DNA of 45,328 bases, from contig DLHF01000020.1 in NCBI GenBank assembly GCA_002483085.1, positions 41,380 through 86,707 on the forward strand. The letters are read 5' to 3'. Of this stretch, positions 25,917 through 33,877 are shown one piece after another (the first letter of the stretch is position 1; the number at the start of each line of letters is the position of its first letter). This DNA comes from Ignavibacteria bacterium UBA7675 (GTDB taxonomy: Bacteria > Bacteroidota > Ignavibacteria > Kapaibacteriales > UB7675). The notes below the pieces were generated by a model. That model did not search any database, was not told where the DNA came from, and saw only the letters and a program-made list of their open reading frames with translations. A program made the translations under genes and the position numbers.

Positions 25917-26092
25917 TATCTATCAATCAGATGCTCGCCAACGCAGCGGAATGCCTGCCTGTGTCGTTCCGAAGAATTATCCGATACGGCCAAAACCTGG
26001 CGATTTGACGAGCAGGAGCGCACGAGAGCAATCGCAAAGGAAAGCTGCGCTACAGTACGATCAACGTTCGCGCACATTGTATGCCACAGAGA
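25917..26092. other. Intergenic stretch downstream of the aspartate kinase gene
   Basis: No supported gene. Minus-strand frames here are broken by stops. No terminator with a U-run was found after the kinase stop. Confidence 0.5.
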
Positions 26093-27454
26093 TCAGTAGT
26101 TGTCCTGATATTCCGGTTTGCTGTGAAGCAGCAGATCGTGCAGGCGCTGGAAAAGCGGCTCCGCCTGTTGGAGCGGTACGGCTATACGCGCAACACCTGC
26201 TTGCGTACCAGTTTCCACAAGTGGTAGTCTGATAGACTGCAAGAGGTCGCTGCACTGCGTGAGCGCCAGAAGTGTTGCCGAGGGCTGTTCGCCGATAATC
26301 GAAATAAGGGCGTAATCAGCCCATGTTTGCAGAGAAGCATCGGCGGGAAGAGTATGCAGATGCAGGTCGGCTACCGGACAAAAAGCGAGCAGGCAGAGCG
26401 AATCCGGGCGTGTGCTAAAAGAGAGTACGTTTTGCGGATTTCGCACCAAAGTTTCGGGAAGAACGGGCTGCGAGGAGTTGTCCGGGTGTGAGCGCTCGAT
26501 ATGCAGCACGGTAATACGCCGTAGAGAGAGAATTGGCGGCACTACTGCCGGGGTAGCGCGCGTAATCATTGTGCCACTGCGTTCTGGCGCAAACGCCGAG
26601 CGGATAAAGAGCGGGATTGCCGCGCGTCGCACAGGTTCAATCATATTGGGGTGCAGGAGTTTCACACCATTTGCTGCTGCAGCATACGCTTGTGCATACG
26701 ATAGTTGCGGCACTGCTGTTGTACCTTCGGCATATCGGGGATCAGCGCTGCGGACGCCGTCCACATCCGTCCAGATAATCACTTCGCGGGCGCCGAGCAG
26801 CTCGCCGAGCAGTGTGGCTGTCAAGTTCGAGCTTTCCATACCCATTGTCGTAATCTCGCCAGCGGTACTTCGCCCCACAAAGCCCTGAGTAATGACCATC
26901 AGCCCGCGATGCAGATGCGGCAGTAGCTTTTCTTCCACATTGCCAGCGGTGCGTTCTCGGCTGGGAATAGCAGCGCCATAGCGTTCATCGGTTACAACGA
27001 TATCGGCGGCATCGACAAAGGCCGGGGTAAATTCCTGTTCCTGAAGAACGTGTTTTACGATATGCACCGAAAAATATTCGCCATAAGCGAGTACGGCATC
27101 AAGTGTACGGGCAGTGAGTTCGCGCGTAATCGCCACACCGCGCAAGTATTCGCGCAGGCGTTTGCCACTTTCTCGCAGAAGCATCGAGAGTGCTTCGAGC
27201 GTGGCTGTATCCTGCAAAAGCTGGCGTGCAAATGTTTCGTGCTGGGCGAGAATAAGATCGGCTTGAGCGAGCGCACCGGGTTCGTCACCCTGTTCGGCCA
27301 GAGCTGCGGCGCGTCGCAGATCGCGTGTTACAGTCGAGAAAGCAGAAACAACGACCAGCAGCGGTTCACCGCGATACTGCCGCAGAATCGACGTCATGGC
27401 GGCAAATCCCTCGGGATTTCTCATCACGGCACCGCCAAATTTCATGACGCGCAT
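26093..27454 (-). CDS. Aspartate kinase, divergent
   Basis: Phosphorylates aspartate in the pathway to lysine, threonine and methionine. The 453-residue protein has an amino acid kinase domain (residues 1-290) and a C-terminal ACT-type regulatory part that is poorly conserved. The lysine motif at the N-terminus is KFGGAV rather than KFGGTS. The nucleotide/substrate loop usually written GRGGSDYTA is GMESSNLTA. The downstream motif IIWTDVDGVRSADPRY is normal. The ESSNLTA form suggests a separate clade of kinases; feedback control may differ. No other lysine or threonine genes are adjacent. ATG 27445 is an equally possible start. Confidence 0.82.
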   Translation of the reverse strand: MRVMKFGGAVMRNPEGFAAMTSILRQYRGEPLLVVVSAFSTVTRDLRRAAALAEQGDEPGALAQADLILAQHETFARQLLQDTATLEALSMLLRESGKRLREYLRGVAITRELTARTLDAVLAYGEYFSVHIVKHVLQEQEFTPAFVDAADIVVTDERYGAAIPSRERTAGNVEEKLLPHLHRGLMVITQGFVGRSTAGEITTMGMESSNLTATLLGELLGAREVIIWTDVDGVRSADPRYAEGTTAVPQLSYAQAYAAAANGVKLLHPNMIEPVRRAAIPLFIRSAFAPERSGTMITRATPAVVPPILSLRRITVLHIERSHPDNSSQPVLPETLVRNPQNVLSFSTRPDSLCLLAFCPVADLHLHTLPADASLQTWADYALISIIGEQPSATLLALTQCSDLLQSIRLPLVETGTQAGVARIAVPLQQAEPLFQRLHDLLLHSKPEYQDNY

Positions 27455-27509
27455 AGCACTCCATTCGGAATGGAAAGAGTATGAAGAGTTGCAGATGTTG
27501 GCAGCAGGG

Positions 27510-27806
27510 TCAGGGAGTAGTTTCTGTCTTGTCCCGCTTCATAATAGCATAGGGTACCAGCACGCAGAAGCCAATGACAAGAAGAATCGGGCTAATGGTC
27601 AGTGCCATAGGATTGCCCCACTTTTCTGGCGTTGTTGCTTCGTGGCTGCTCATACCTGTTGCCATCAGAGCAAAACCGATAAGGATCACGGCCATCGCAA
27701 TGCCGAAATAGACAAAATTGGTTTTGGAGAGCGGGAAGTTCCACTGCGGTCCCCGGGATTGCTGGCGGGCCCGTGCTGTGGCTATAAAGGTTCGCTGCTT
27801 TGCCAT
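27510..27806 (-). CDS. DUF3098 small membrane protein
   Basis: A 98-residue protein with two membrane helices (about residues 29-50 and 69-88). The line FPLSKTNFVYFGIAMAVILIGFALMATG and the later SPILLVIGFCVLVPYAIMKR match DUF3098, a family found almost only in Bacteroidota and relatives and often near ftsX. Function unknown. There is no ftsX in this window. A candidate promoter lies upstream at 27846-27853. Confidence 0.8.
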   Translation of the reverse strand: MAKQRTFIATARARQQSRGPQWNFPLSKTNFVYFGIAMAVILIGFALMATGMSSHEATTPEKWGNPMALTISPILLVIGFCVLVPYAIMKRDKTETTP

Positions 27807-27845
27807 AGTATAATACGATCAGATAAGTTCCGGGAATCAAAGAGA

Positions 27846-27853
27846 CAAATATA
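27846..27853 (-). promoter_or_regulatory. Possible -7 element for DUF3098
   Basis: On the minus strand TATATTTG fits TAnnTTTG. It is about 40 bases before the ATG. No clear TTTG partner at 19-21 bases was seen. Confidence 0.3.
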
Positions 27854-27912
27854 CATATTTTGGCTCTGTGTTTAAAGAAATCGCTATCAGTACAGATATG
27901 TGCGGCAATAGT

Positions 27913-28773
27913 TCACTGCGGTTTCGGCAGCACAATCCGGCGACGCTCTACAACAATGGTGCGCGCGGCAATAGCTATCAGTATAATAATGCCACCTGCG
28001 ATTGCTCCCGGCGACGGGCGTTCTCCATAGCCGAGAAATACCCACACAGGGTTAAGCACGGGCTCGATCATGGCGAGAAGTGCTCCCTCCACTGCAAACA
28101 CGCGCTTGAGTCCATAGGTGAAAATCGCATAAGAAATACCGATTTGCACAACGCCGAGGTACACGGTGATCATAATGTCGCCGCTGTGAAGAGCTGCCCC
28201 GGTCGACAAAAGCGCGGGCAGGCACAGCACAGCACCCAGCACATTGCCCCAGAAGATGGACGACTCCTGATATTCTGGTGCATTGCGGCGTTGGCCGAGC
28301 AAAAAGCCCGCAAACAGGACGCCAGACACCAGCCCAAAGAGGTTGCCCTGAAGGCCGCTGGGAGAGAGCTTGCCGAGGAAAAACAGTCCCATGCCGAAAA
28401 AGCAGACGATCACAGTAATGACATTTACGCGTTCTAATCGGGTTTTGAGCAGCAGAGGCTCCAGCAACAGTACATAGATAGGAGCTGTAAATTGGAGAAA
28501 AATAGCATTAGCGGCGGTTGTGAGCTTCGTAGCATACACAAAAGTTACCAAGAGCCCAGCGTACAGAGCTGCGTTGACGAGTGCTCTGCCATTGACTACA
28601 AGGACGCGTTTACGGAAGATTATGAGGAAGACGAGTGCTGCATAGGCACAGCGCAGGCAGGACAATGTAAGTGCATCAATAGCGGACAGCTTAATAAACA
28701 GCCCGCCTGTGCTCCACAATACTGCGGCTACCAGAACGGCGAGCATGCCCCGTCTGTGTTCGGAATGTTGCAT
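27913..28773 (-). CDS. EamA-family (DMT superfamily) transporter
   Basis: A 286-residue inner-membrane protein with ten predicted helices in two EamA repeats. The first repeat starts MLAVLVAAVLWSTGGLFIKL and has the SCLRCAYAALVFLIIF segment. The second (LSPSGLQGNLFGLVSGVLFAGFLLGQRR, then GISYAIFTYGLKRVFAVEGALLAMIEPVLNPVWVFLGYGERP) carries the typical E-P-x-x-x-P loop. Members export amino acids or other metabolites; the substrate is unknown. The upstream TTG at 28791 is less likely than ATG 28773. It lies 30 bases after the dnaA stop on the same strand and may be in the dnaA transcript. Confidence 0.88.
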   Translation of the reverse strand: MQHSEHRRGMLAVLVAAVLWSTGGLFIKLSAIDALTLSCLRCAYAALVFLIIFRKRVLVVNGRALVNAALYAGLLVTFVYATKLTTAANAIFLQFTAPIYVLLLEPLLLKTRLERVNVITVIVCFFGMGLFFLGKLSPSGLQGNLFGLVSGVLFAGFLLGQRRNAPEYQESSIFWGNVLGAVLCLPALLSTGAALHSGDIMITVYLGVVQIGISYAIFTYGLKRVFAVEGALLAMIEPVLNPVWVFLGYGERPSPGAIAGGIIILIAIAARTIVVERRRIVLPKPQ

Positions 28774-28803
28774 ACTATTGTCCGGTGCCAAAGCTGCGAC
28801 GTG

Positions 28804-30306
28804 CTACAGCGACGAGATGCCGAGCCGTTGCAGGAGCTGGTTGATCGTAGATTTCATAGCCGGATCGGTATCGAGATAATTCTCCACCATCTGGCACGAG
28901 TGGATCACTGTTGTATGATCGCGGTTGCCGAAATACGACCCGATCATTTTCAGCGAAGCGTTGGTAAGCTGCTTGGAAAGGTACATTGCTACCTGGCGCG
29001 CGAGTACAATCTCGTGTTTCCTCGTTTTGCCAGTGAGCAGATCGACGGAGACATTATAGAATTCCGACACCTTGGCCTGAATCGCCTGAATGCTGATTTC
29101 TTTTTTGGGCTGCTCGGTGGTAATACCACTCACGACTTCTTTTGCGAGGTCTAAGGTCAGCTCTCGCTCATCAAGCGATACTTTTGCGAGAATGCTGATA
29201 AGGCAGCCTTCGAGCTCGCGCACACTGGACGTAACGTGGCGTGCGATGTACTCAATTACTTCCCCGGGCATATCCGAACCTTCGTCGGCAGCTTTACGCT
29301 GTAGGATGGCCATACGCATTTCAAAGTCGGGGGGCTGGATATCGGCTGTAAGACCCCACTGAAAGCGGGAAATCAGGCGCTCGTCCACACCGCGCAGTTC
29401 CTTGGGCGGTTTATCGCTTGTAAGGATGATCTGCTTCCCTGCTTGGTGCAGAGCGTTGAACGTATGGAAAAAATTATCCTGGGTCTTTTCTTTAGCGCTG
29501 AAGAACTGAATATCGTCGACGATCAGAATATCGACGCTGCGATAAAAATTCGTGAACTCGTTGACCTTGTTATTCTGGATGGCGTTCACGTATTCCATCG
29601 TAAAGCGCTCGCTATTTGTATAGATCACCCGCAGATTGCGGTGAGTCTGCATCGCTTTATTGCCGATAGCCTGCACGAGGTGGGTTTTGCCCAGCCCTGT
29701 ATCGCCATAGACTACCAGCGGATTGTATTTCGTGCCGCCGGGGTTTTGCGCTACGGCATGGCCTGCTGCGGTAGCGAGCTGATTGCTCTCACCGCGAATA
29801 AAATTGTCGAATGTATAGCGCGGATTGAGAAATGTAGGGAAATTCTGGGGTACGTTCGACGCCGAAGCAAACGGCAGTGATGTTTGCGACGCTACCGGGG
29901 GCTGCTGGCGGAACGCAGGCAGAGTAATCGTGCGCTTTTCGCTCAGCGATTCGCTTTTATCAACCACGACTTGGTATTTCAGGCGCGCTCTGGAGCCGAG
30001 GATTTGCAGCGTGGTCTTCTGCAACAACGCGTAGTAGTGTTCTTCAATCCATTCGTAGAAAAACTGGCTTGGAACCTGGATTGTAAGCTGCATACCGTCC
30101 CAGTTCAGCGCCTGTATAGGCTCGAACCATGTTTTGTACACCTGTGGCGTTACATTGTCCCGGATAATAACCAGACAGCGATGCCACAGATCTGCGGGAT
30201 TGGTGTTGGCAGACGTAGCCGCCTGCGAATCACCAACAGAGACAACGTCCCTGACGGTATCTTTATCTGCTTGTTGAGAAAACAGATCCATAGATTCCGA
30301 ATTCAT
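28804..30306 (-). CDS. dnaA: Chromosomal replication initiator DnaA
   Basis: A 500-residue DnaA. Domain I is residues 38-120 (LWHRCLVIIRDNVTPQVYKTWFEPI). A Pro/Gln/Ser linker follows. The AAA+ domain has Walker A GDTGLGKTHL and Walker B LIVDDIQFF. The C-terminal helix-turn-helix carries GNRDHTTVIHSCQMV, which binds DnaA boxes. The usual GGRDHT is GNRDHT here. A sigma70-like promoter at 30440-30469 gives a leader of about 125 bases. No DnaA-box cluster was found upstream and dnaN is not adjacent, so the origin is probably elsewhere. Confidence 0.97.
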   Translation of the reverse strand: MNSESMDLFSQQADKDTVRDVVSVGDSQAATSANTNPADLWHRCLVIIRDNVTPQVYKTWFEPIQALNWDGMQLTIQVPSQFFYEWIEEHYYALLQKTTLQILGSRARLKYQVVVDKSESLSEKRTITLPAFRQQPPVASQTSLPFASASNVPQNFPTFLNPRYTFDNFIRGESNQLATAAGHAVAQNPGGTKYNPLVVYGDTGLGKTHLVQAIGNKAMQTHRNLRVIYTNSERFTMEYVNAIQNNKVNEFTNFYRSVDILIVDDIQFFSAKEKTQDNFFHTFNALHQAGKQIILTSDKPPKELRGVDERLISRFQWGLTADIQPPDFEMRMAILQRKAADEGSDMPGEVIEYIARHVTSSVRELEGCLISILAKVSLDERELTLDLAKEVVSGITTEQPKKEISIQAIQAKVSEFYNVSVDLLTGKTRKHEIVLARQVAMYLSKQLTNASLKMIGSYFGNRDHTTVIHSCQMVENYLDTDPAMKSTINQLLQRLGISSL

Positions 30307-30439
30307 AATACACTATTTCCTTACTTTACGGGCTTTACAAGCTCTTTGCGACCGGACGCGTGCAGAACATCGTCATGCGAACCTGATGGGGTTTCAGCTC
30401 GTCCGGCTACACTCTAGCGTGGTATGTCGATGCAGAGGG

Positions 30440-30469
30440 ATTCTATCAGAACGACGTAAATTTTGTCAA
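30440..30469 (-). promoter_or_regulatory. Sigma70-like promoter of dnaA
   Basis: On the minus strand TTGACA (30464-30469), an 18-base spacer and TAGAAT (30440-30445). The -35 is perfect and the -10 matches five of six. It lies in AT-rich DNA about 135 bases before the dnaA start. Confidence 0.6.
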
Positions 30470-30704
30470 TTTTGAACGACAACGCAAGAATTATATTTTT
30501 TTTAGCCCAGATAATTTGCTTGCATTTTTTAGTGGAATTGTTAGCCCGTTTTACTGCTGTTATGCCTACTTTTTTTGGCCGAAAAAGGGTGTTTTTCCTT
30601 CTGGAAGCACGGTTGCCCAATCGTATGCAACGGAGATACGCGAAGAATTCGTAAGTTTGCAGGCTCGTAGTTTTTGCGGAATTCTACAGCGAGAAATATG
30701 CGCG

Positions 30705-30724
30705 GCTCTGCGGTCTTGCAGAGC
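30705..30724 (+). promoter_or_regulatory. Hairpin upstream of tatC
   Basis: GCTCTGC (30705-30711) and GCAGAGC (30718-30724) form a perfect seven-pair stem with loop GGTCTT, followed by TTCTTA. It is 48 bases before tatC. It could be a leader structure or weak attenuator. The rest of 30470-30704 is AT-rich and shows no gene. Confidence 0.4.
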
Positions 30725-30772
30725 TTCTTATGCGCGTAGTAACTATCGGTAGTAGTATGAAGGAGGCGACGC

Positions 30773-31555
30773 ATGCCGGAACACAGTACGCAAAGCCCTG
30801 AAGAACAAAGCAGCGAAGAGCCACGAGGAGAGATGGGCTTTTTTGACCATCTCGAAGAGCTACGTAAACGGCTGTTGTGGGCAGCAGTTGGCCTTGTGCT
30901 CGGATGTATTATCTCTGGGATTTTTATCGGTACGCTGATGGACGAGGTGCTGCTGAAGCCTGCTACCATGTTCAACCTGAAGCTGCAAAACCTCCGTCCA
31001 TTTGGCCAGGCTTTTCTGTATTTCAAGCTCAGCTTTGTTATAGGTATTATTATTTCGTTCCCGTTCACGCTGTACCAGCTTTGGCTGTTTGTAGCGCCGG
31101 GGCTGTACGAACACGAGCAGTCGTGGGCTCGGCGGATTACCTTCTTTACCTCGCTGTGTTTTGCTACAGGTGTGGCTTTTGCCTATTTTGTTATGATACC
31201 CGGCATGCTCTCCTTTGCCGCAGGCTTTGGCTCCAAGGCTATAGAAAACAACTTCGACGTCAATGAGTATTTTGGTTTTATGACCACAACACTGCTGGCG
31301 GCGGGTCTGATCTTTGAGCTGCCTATGATTACCTATGTACTTACAAGAGTAGGTATGGTAACGCCGAAGCTGATGCGTAAATACAGACGCCATGCGATTA
31401 TTGTAAGCCTTATCGTTGCCGCAGTGCTCACGCCCAGTCCAGACCCCGTCAACCAGCTAATCTTCGCGATTCCGCTGTGGGTGCTCTATGAAATCAGTAT
31501 TGTCATTTCTCAATTCGCGTTGAAAAAACAGGCCGAAGCACAAAAAAAAGCCTGA
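30773..31555 (+). CDS. tatC: Sec-independent protein translocase TatC
   Basis: A 260-residue inner-membrane protein that recognises twin-arginine signal peptides in the Tat export system. Six helices are visible. Landmarks are MGFFDHLEELRKRLLWA at the N-terminus (family motif HLEELRxR), FPFTLYQLWLFVAPGLYEHE, and VLTPSPDPVNQLIFAIPLWVLYE near the end. All are typical. The ATG follows AAGGAGG by eight bases. The first 20 residues are acidic and extra. tatA/tatB are not in the window. It starts a three-gene run with the polyprenyl synthase (22-base gap) and the Bax-inhibitor-1 gene. Confidence 0.96.
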   Translation: MPEHSTQSPEEQSSEEPRGEMGFFDHLEELRKRLLWAAVGLVLGCIISGIFIGTLMDEVLLKPATMFNLKLQNLRPFGQAFLYFKLSFVIGIIISFPFTLYQLWLFVAPGLYEHEQSWARRITFFTSLCFATGVAFAYFVMIPGMLSFAAGFGSKAIENNFDVNEYFGFMTTTLLAAGLIFELPMITYVLTRVGMVTPKLMRKYRRHAIIVSLIVAAVLTPSPDPVNQLIFAIPLWVLYEISIVISQFALKKQAEAQKKA

Positions 31556-31577
31556 CCAACGCTCTTCCGAAGTTCTG

Positions 31578-32549
31578 ATGGATATTAATGAGATCAGCAA
31601 GCCCGTAGCCGTGTATATGGACGCGTTTAGCGATGTGTTCAAAAAGCAGATGAAGTCTAATATGATGCTGCTGGACACGGTGGTGAAATATATGATACGG
31701 CAGCGTGGTAAGCGCTTGCGCCCCATGCTCGTGCTGCTCAGCGCCGAAATATGCGGTGGCGTGAACAACCGTACCTATATCGGCGCTACCATGGTAGAGC
31801 TGCTCCACACTGCCGCTCTTGTCCACGATGATGTGGTCGACCAAGCCGCCGAACGGCGTGGTATGGCGTCGATCAATGCTGTGTGGAAAAACAAAATTGC
31901 CGTGCTCGTGGGCGACTATCTGCTTTCGCGCGGACTACTTGTGGCAGTAGAACACGAAGAATTTGAATTTTTGCGTATTACAAGCCACGCTGTGCGCCGA
32001 ATGAGCGAAGGCGAACTGCTCCAGATACAGAAGTCGCGCCTGCTCGATATCGACGAAGCTACCTATTTTCGCATTATTTCCGATAAAACGGCGTCGCTGA
32101 TTTCTACCTGCTGCGAGATTGGTGGCTATAGCGCCTCCGATAATGCCGACGACCGCGCTGCCCTGCGCGATTATGGCGAGCTCGTAGGTCTGGCGTTCCA
32201 GATTCGCGATGATATTTTCGACTACGTGAGCCGTGGCAGCATGATCGGCAAGCCGGTGGGTAATGATGTAAAGGAAAAGAAGCTCACGCTTCCGCTTATC
32301 CATTCGTTCTCAGTGGCGCCGAAAAAAGAATCGAAAGCCATCCTGAAGCTCATTAAAGGTAAGCCCGATAAAAACGATGTGCGCGCAGTCCTGAACTTTG
32401 TGCAACAGCATGGAGGGCTGGACTACGCCGAGCGCAAAGCTCAAGAATTGGTAGACGAAGCTAAAGGTAAACTGGCGAGATTCCCCGATTCTCCTGCTAA
32501 AACAGCGATGTTGGATTTTGCAGATTTCTCCATCCAGCGGGCGCTGTAG
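31578..32549 (+). CDS. Polyprenyl diphosphate synthase (long-chain trans)
   Basis: Condenses isopentenyl diphosphate onto allylic diphosphates to make a long isoprenoid chain, probably the quinone side chain. The 323-residue protein has the first aspartate-rich motif in LVHDDVVDQAAERRG and the second in IRDDIFDYVS, with GKRLRPMLVLLSAEI upstream. Small residues before the first motif suggest a long product (octaprenyl or so), which is inference. It lies 22 bases after tatC, so translation is probably linked. An IspB/HepT-type name cannot be fixed from sequence alone. Confidence 0.93.
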   Translation: MDINEISKPVAVYMDAFSDVFKKQMKSNMMLLDTVVKYMIRQRGKRLRPMLVLLSAEICGGVNNRTYIGATMVELLHTAALVHDDVVDQAAERRGMASINAVWKNKIAVLVGDYLLSRGLLVAVEHEEFEFLRITSHAVRRMSEGELLQIQKSRLLDIDEATYFRIISDKTASLISTCCEIGGYSASDNADDRAALRDYGELVGLAFQIRDDIFDYVSRGSMIGKPVGNDVKEKKLTLPLIHSFSVAPKKESKAILKLIKGKPDKNDVRAVLNFVQQHGGLDYAERKAQELVDEAKGKLARFPDSPAKTAMLDFADFSIQRAL

Positions 32550-32638
32550 GAATGCTGGCACCAGCCAATCATCTTTCAAAATGCACAATTCACTTTTACG
32601 TTATCACAGGTGCTAATTATCTAAAAGGAGTACATCTC

Positions 32639-33349
32639 ATGTCCGACAACCAATTTCAAGTAAACGCCCTCCCCGCAGAGGCGATTGCACAGGCACAAAG
32701 AGAGTTTTTGCTCAAAGTCTACGCGTGGATGGTAGGCGGCCTGCTTATGACAGGCATAACCGCACTTCTCGCAGCGTCTTCGATAGAGCTGATGACTGCA
32801 ATCTGGAGCAATACACTGCTGCGCTGGGTTGTTATTCTGGCGCCGGTTGCTGTAGTCTTTGCAATTTCGGGGATGATCAACCGACTGAGTCCGGTGGTAG
32901 CTTCTGGTCTGTTTTTATTCTATTCGGCTCTTGTAGGGCTGATGATGTCGTCGATCTTTATTATCTATGAGCCCCAATCTATTGTCACGACATTTTTTGT
33001 CACTGCCGGAACATTTGCTGCGATGAGTGTGTATGGCTGGGCTACAAAGCGCGATCTTTCGGCGATGGGAAGTTTTCTGATGATGGGGCTTATTGGTCTT
33101 ATTATCGCGATGGTAGTCAATATGTTGATGGAAAGCCCCGCGCTGCACTTTGCTATTTCTGCTATTGGTGTACTTATCTTTACAGGGCTTACAGCCTACG
33201 ATACACAGAAACTGAAAGAAACGTATGTGCTGGGTAGCGAAGCAACAGCCGAAGGCAAAAAAGCTGCAATTATAGGCGCGTTGAACCTCTATCTGGATTT
33301 TATCAATTTGTTCCTGTTCTTGCTGCGTCTGTTTGGCAGCAGGAGATAA
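32639..33349 (+). CDS. Bax inhibitor-1/YccA family membrane protein
   Basis: A 236-residue inner-membrane protein with seven hydrophobic segments. The start MSDNQFQVNALPAEAIAQAQREFLLKVYAWMVGGLLMTG, shown here in parts, leads into the first helix. The C-terminal motif FTGLTAYDTQKLK and the last helix (LNLYLDFINLFLFLLRLFG) are family signatures. Members form pH-sensitive calcium leak channels. AAAAGGAG lies 11 bases upstream of ATG 32639; an upstream in-frame ATG at 32552 overlaps the leader and lacks a site. A strong terminator ends the operon. Confidence 0.92.
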   Translation: MSDNQFQVNALPAEAIAQAQREFLLKVYAWMVGGLLMTGITALLAASSIELMTAIWSNTLLRWVVILAPVAVVFAISGMINRLSPVVASGLFLFYSALVGLMMSSIFIIYEPQSIVTTFFVTAGTFAAMSVYGWATKRDLSAMGSFLMMGLIGLIIAMVVNMLMESPALHFAISAIGVLIFTGLTAYDTQKLKETYVLGSEATAEGKKAAIIGALNLYLDFINLFLFLLRLFGSRR

Positions 33350-33366
33350 TACAAAACTGCAACTTG

Positions 33367-33402
33367 CAAAGGCGACTCTTCGGAGCCGCCTTTGTCTTTT
33401 TA
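33367..33402 (+). terminator. Rho-independent terminator of the tatC operon
   Basis: CAAAGGCG (33367-33374) pairs with CGCCTTTG (33387-33394). CTC/GAG pairing continues inside with a TTCG tetraloop-like tip. TCTTTTT follows. Confidence 0.93.
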
Positions 33403-33446
33403 AAACCAGTTGTGGCGGATGGAATGCACTCGCTATCATAGGCATT

Positions 33447-33696
33447 GTGTGGGCGCTTCTGCCTCTGGCCATGTGGTGCGTCGCTGCACCGCGCGCACAG
33501 CCGCCGCGTGGTGTGCTACCCCATCCGCCGAAGGCAGCGACACGGATAGCTGTTGTGCAGCGTTGCGAATACGCTGTTTGTGTGGATGGGTAGTACGCTT
33601 CTTCTACAAGCGATTAGCGGCAGGCCAACCACGCGGCAGATGTGCGACCGGTGACAGCGAACGGGCGGGCGCCGCGACGACGCCCGTGCCTATACT
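33447..33696 (+). repeat. Dispersed intergenic repeat copy (long form)
   Basis: Left GGGCGCTTCTGCCTCTGGCC; core TCGCTGCACCGCGCGCACAG with CCGCCGCGTGGTGT; right TGCGACCGGTGACAGCGA ending CGCCCGTGCCTATACTT. ACGGGCG (33661-33667) and CGCCCGT (33681-33687) form a perfect seven-pair stem. Reading frames across it are spurious. 33697-33877 holds no gene; TAAATTTG at 33799 may be a -7 element for the next gene. Confidence 0.75.
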
Positions 33697-33877
33697 TCTG
33701 AACTGCTGGCCATGCCACCCTTGCGAGAGCTATCTACGAGCCGGAAAAACAACAATATGTGGCACCACAAAAATCCTGTGCAGTCTCAAACTTTTTTGTA
33801 AATTTGCCGATCTATGACGTGCGCCGTGTCCGTATGGAGCGGAAATATTTCTCTACTCTTATTGATCCAACGTCTCT

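Noticed and set aside
30307..30772. Possible replication origin next to dnaA
   Set aside because: The region is AT-rich, but no cluster of TTATCCACA-like boxes was found and dnaN is not adjacent.
33410..33817. Frames across the repeat encoding ATGDSE...TPVP-like peptides, also near 38750-39133 and 16357-16572
   Set aside because: The similarity comes from the DNA repeat; other copies have indels that break the frame, so there is no sign of protein-level selection.
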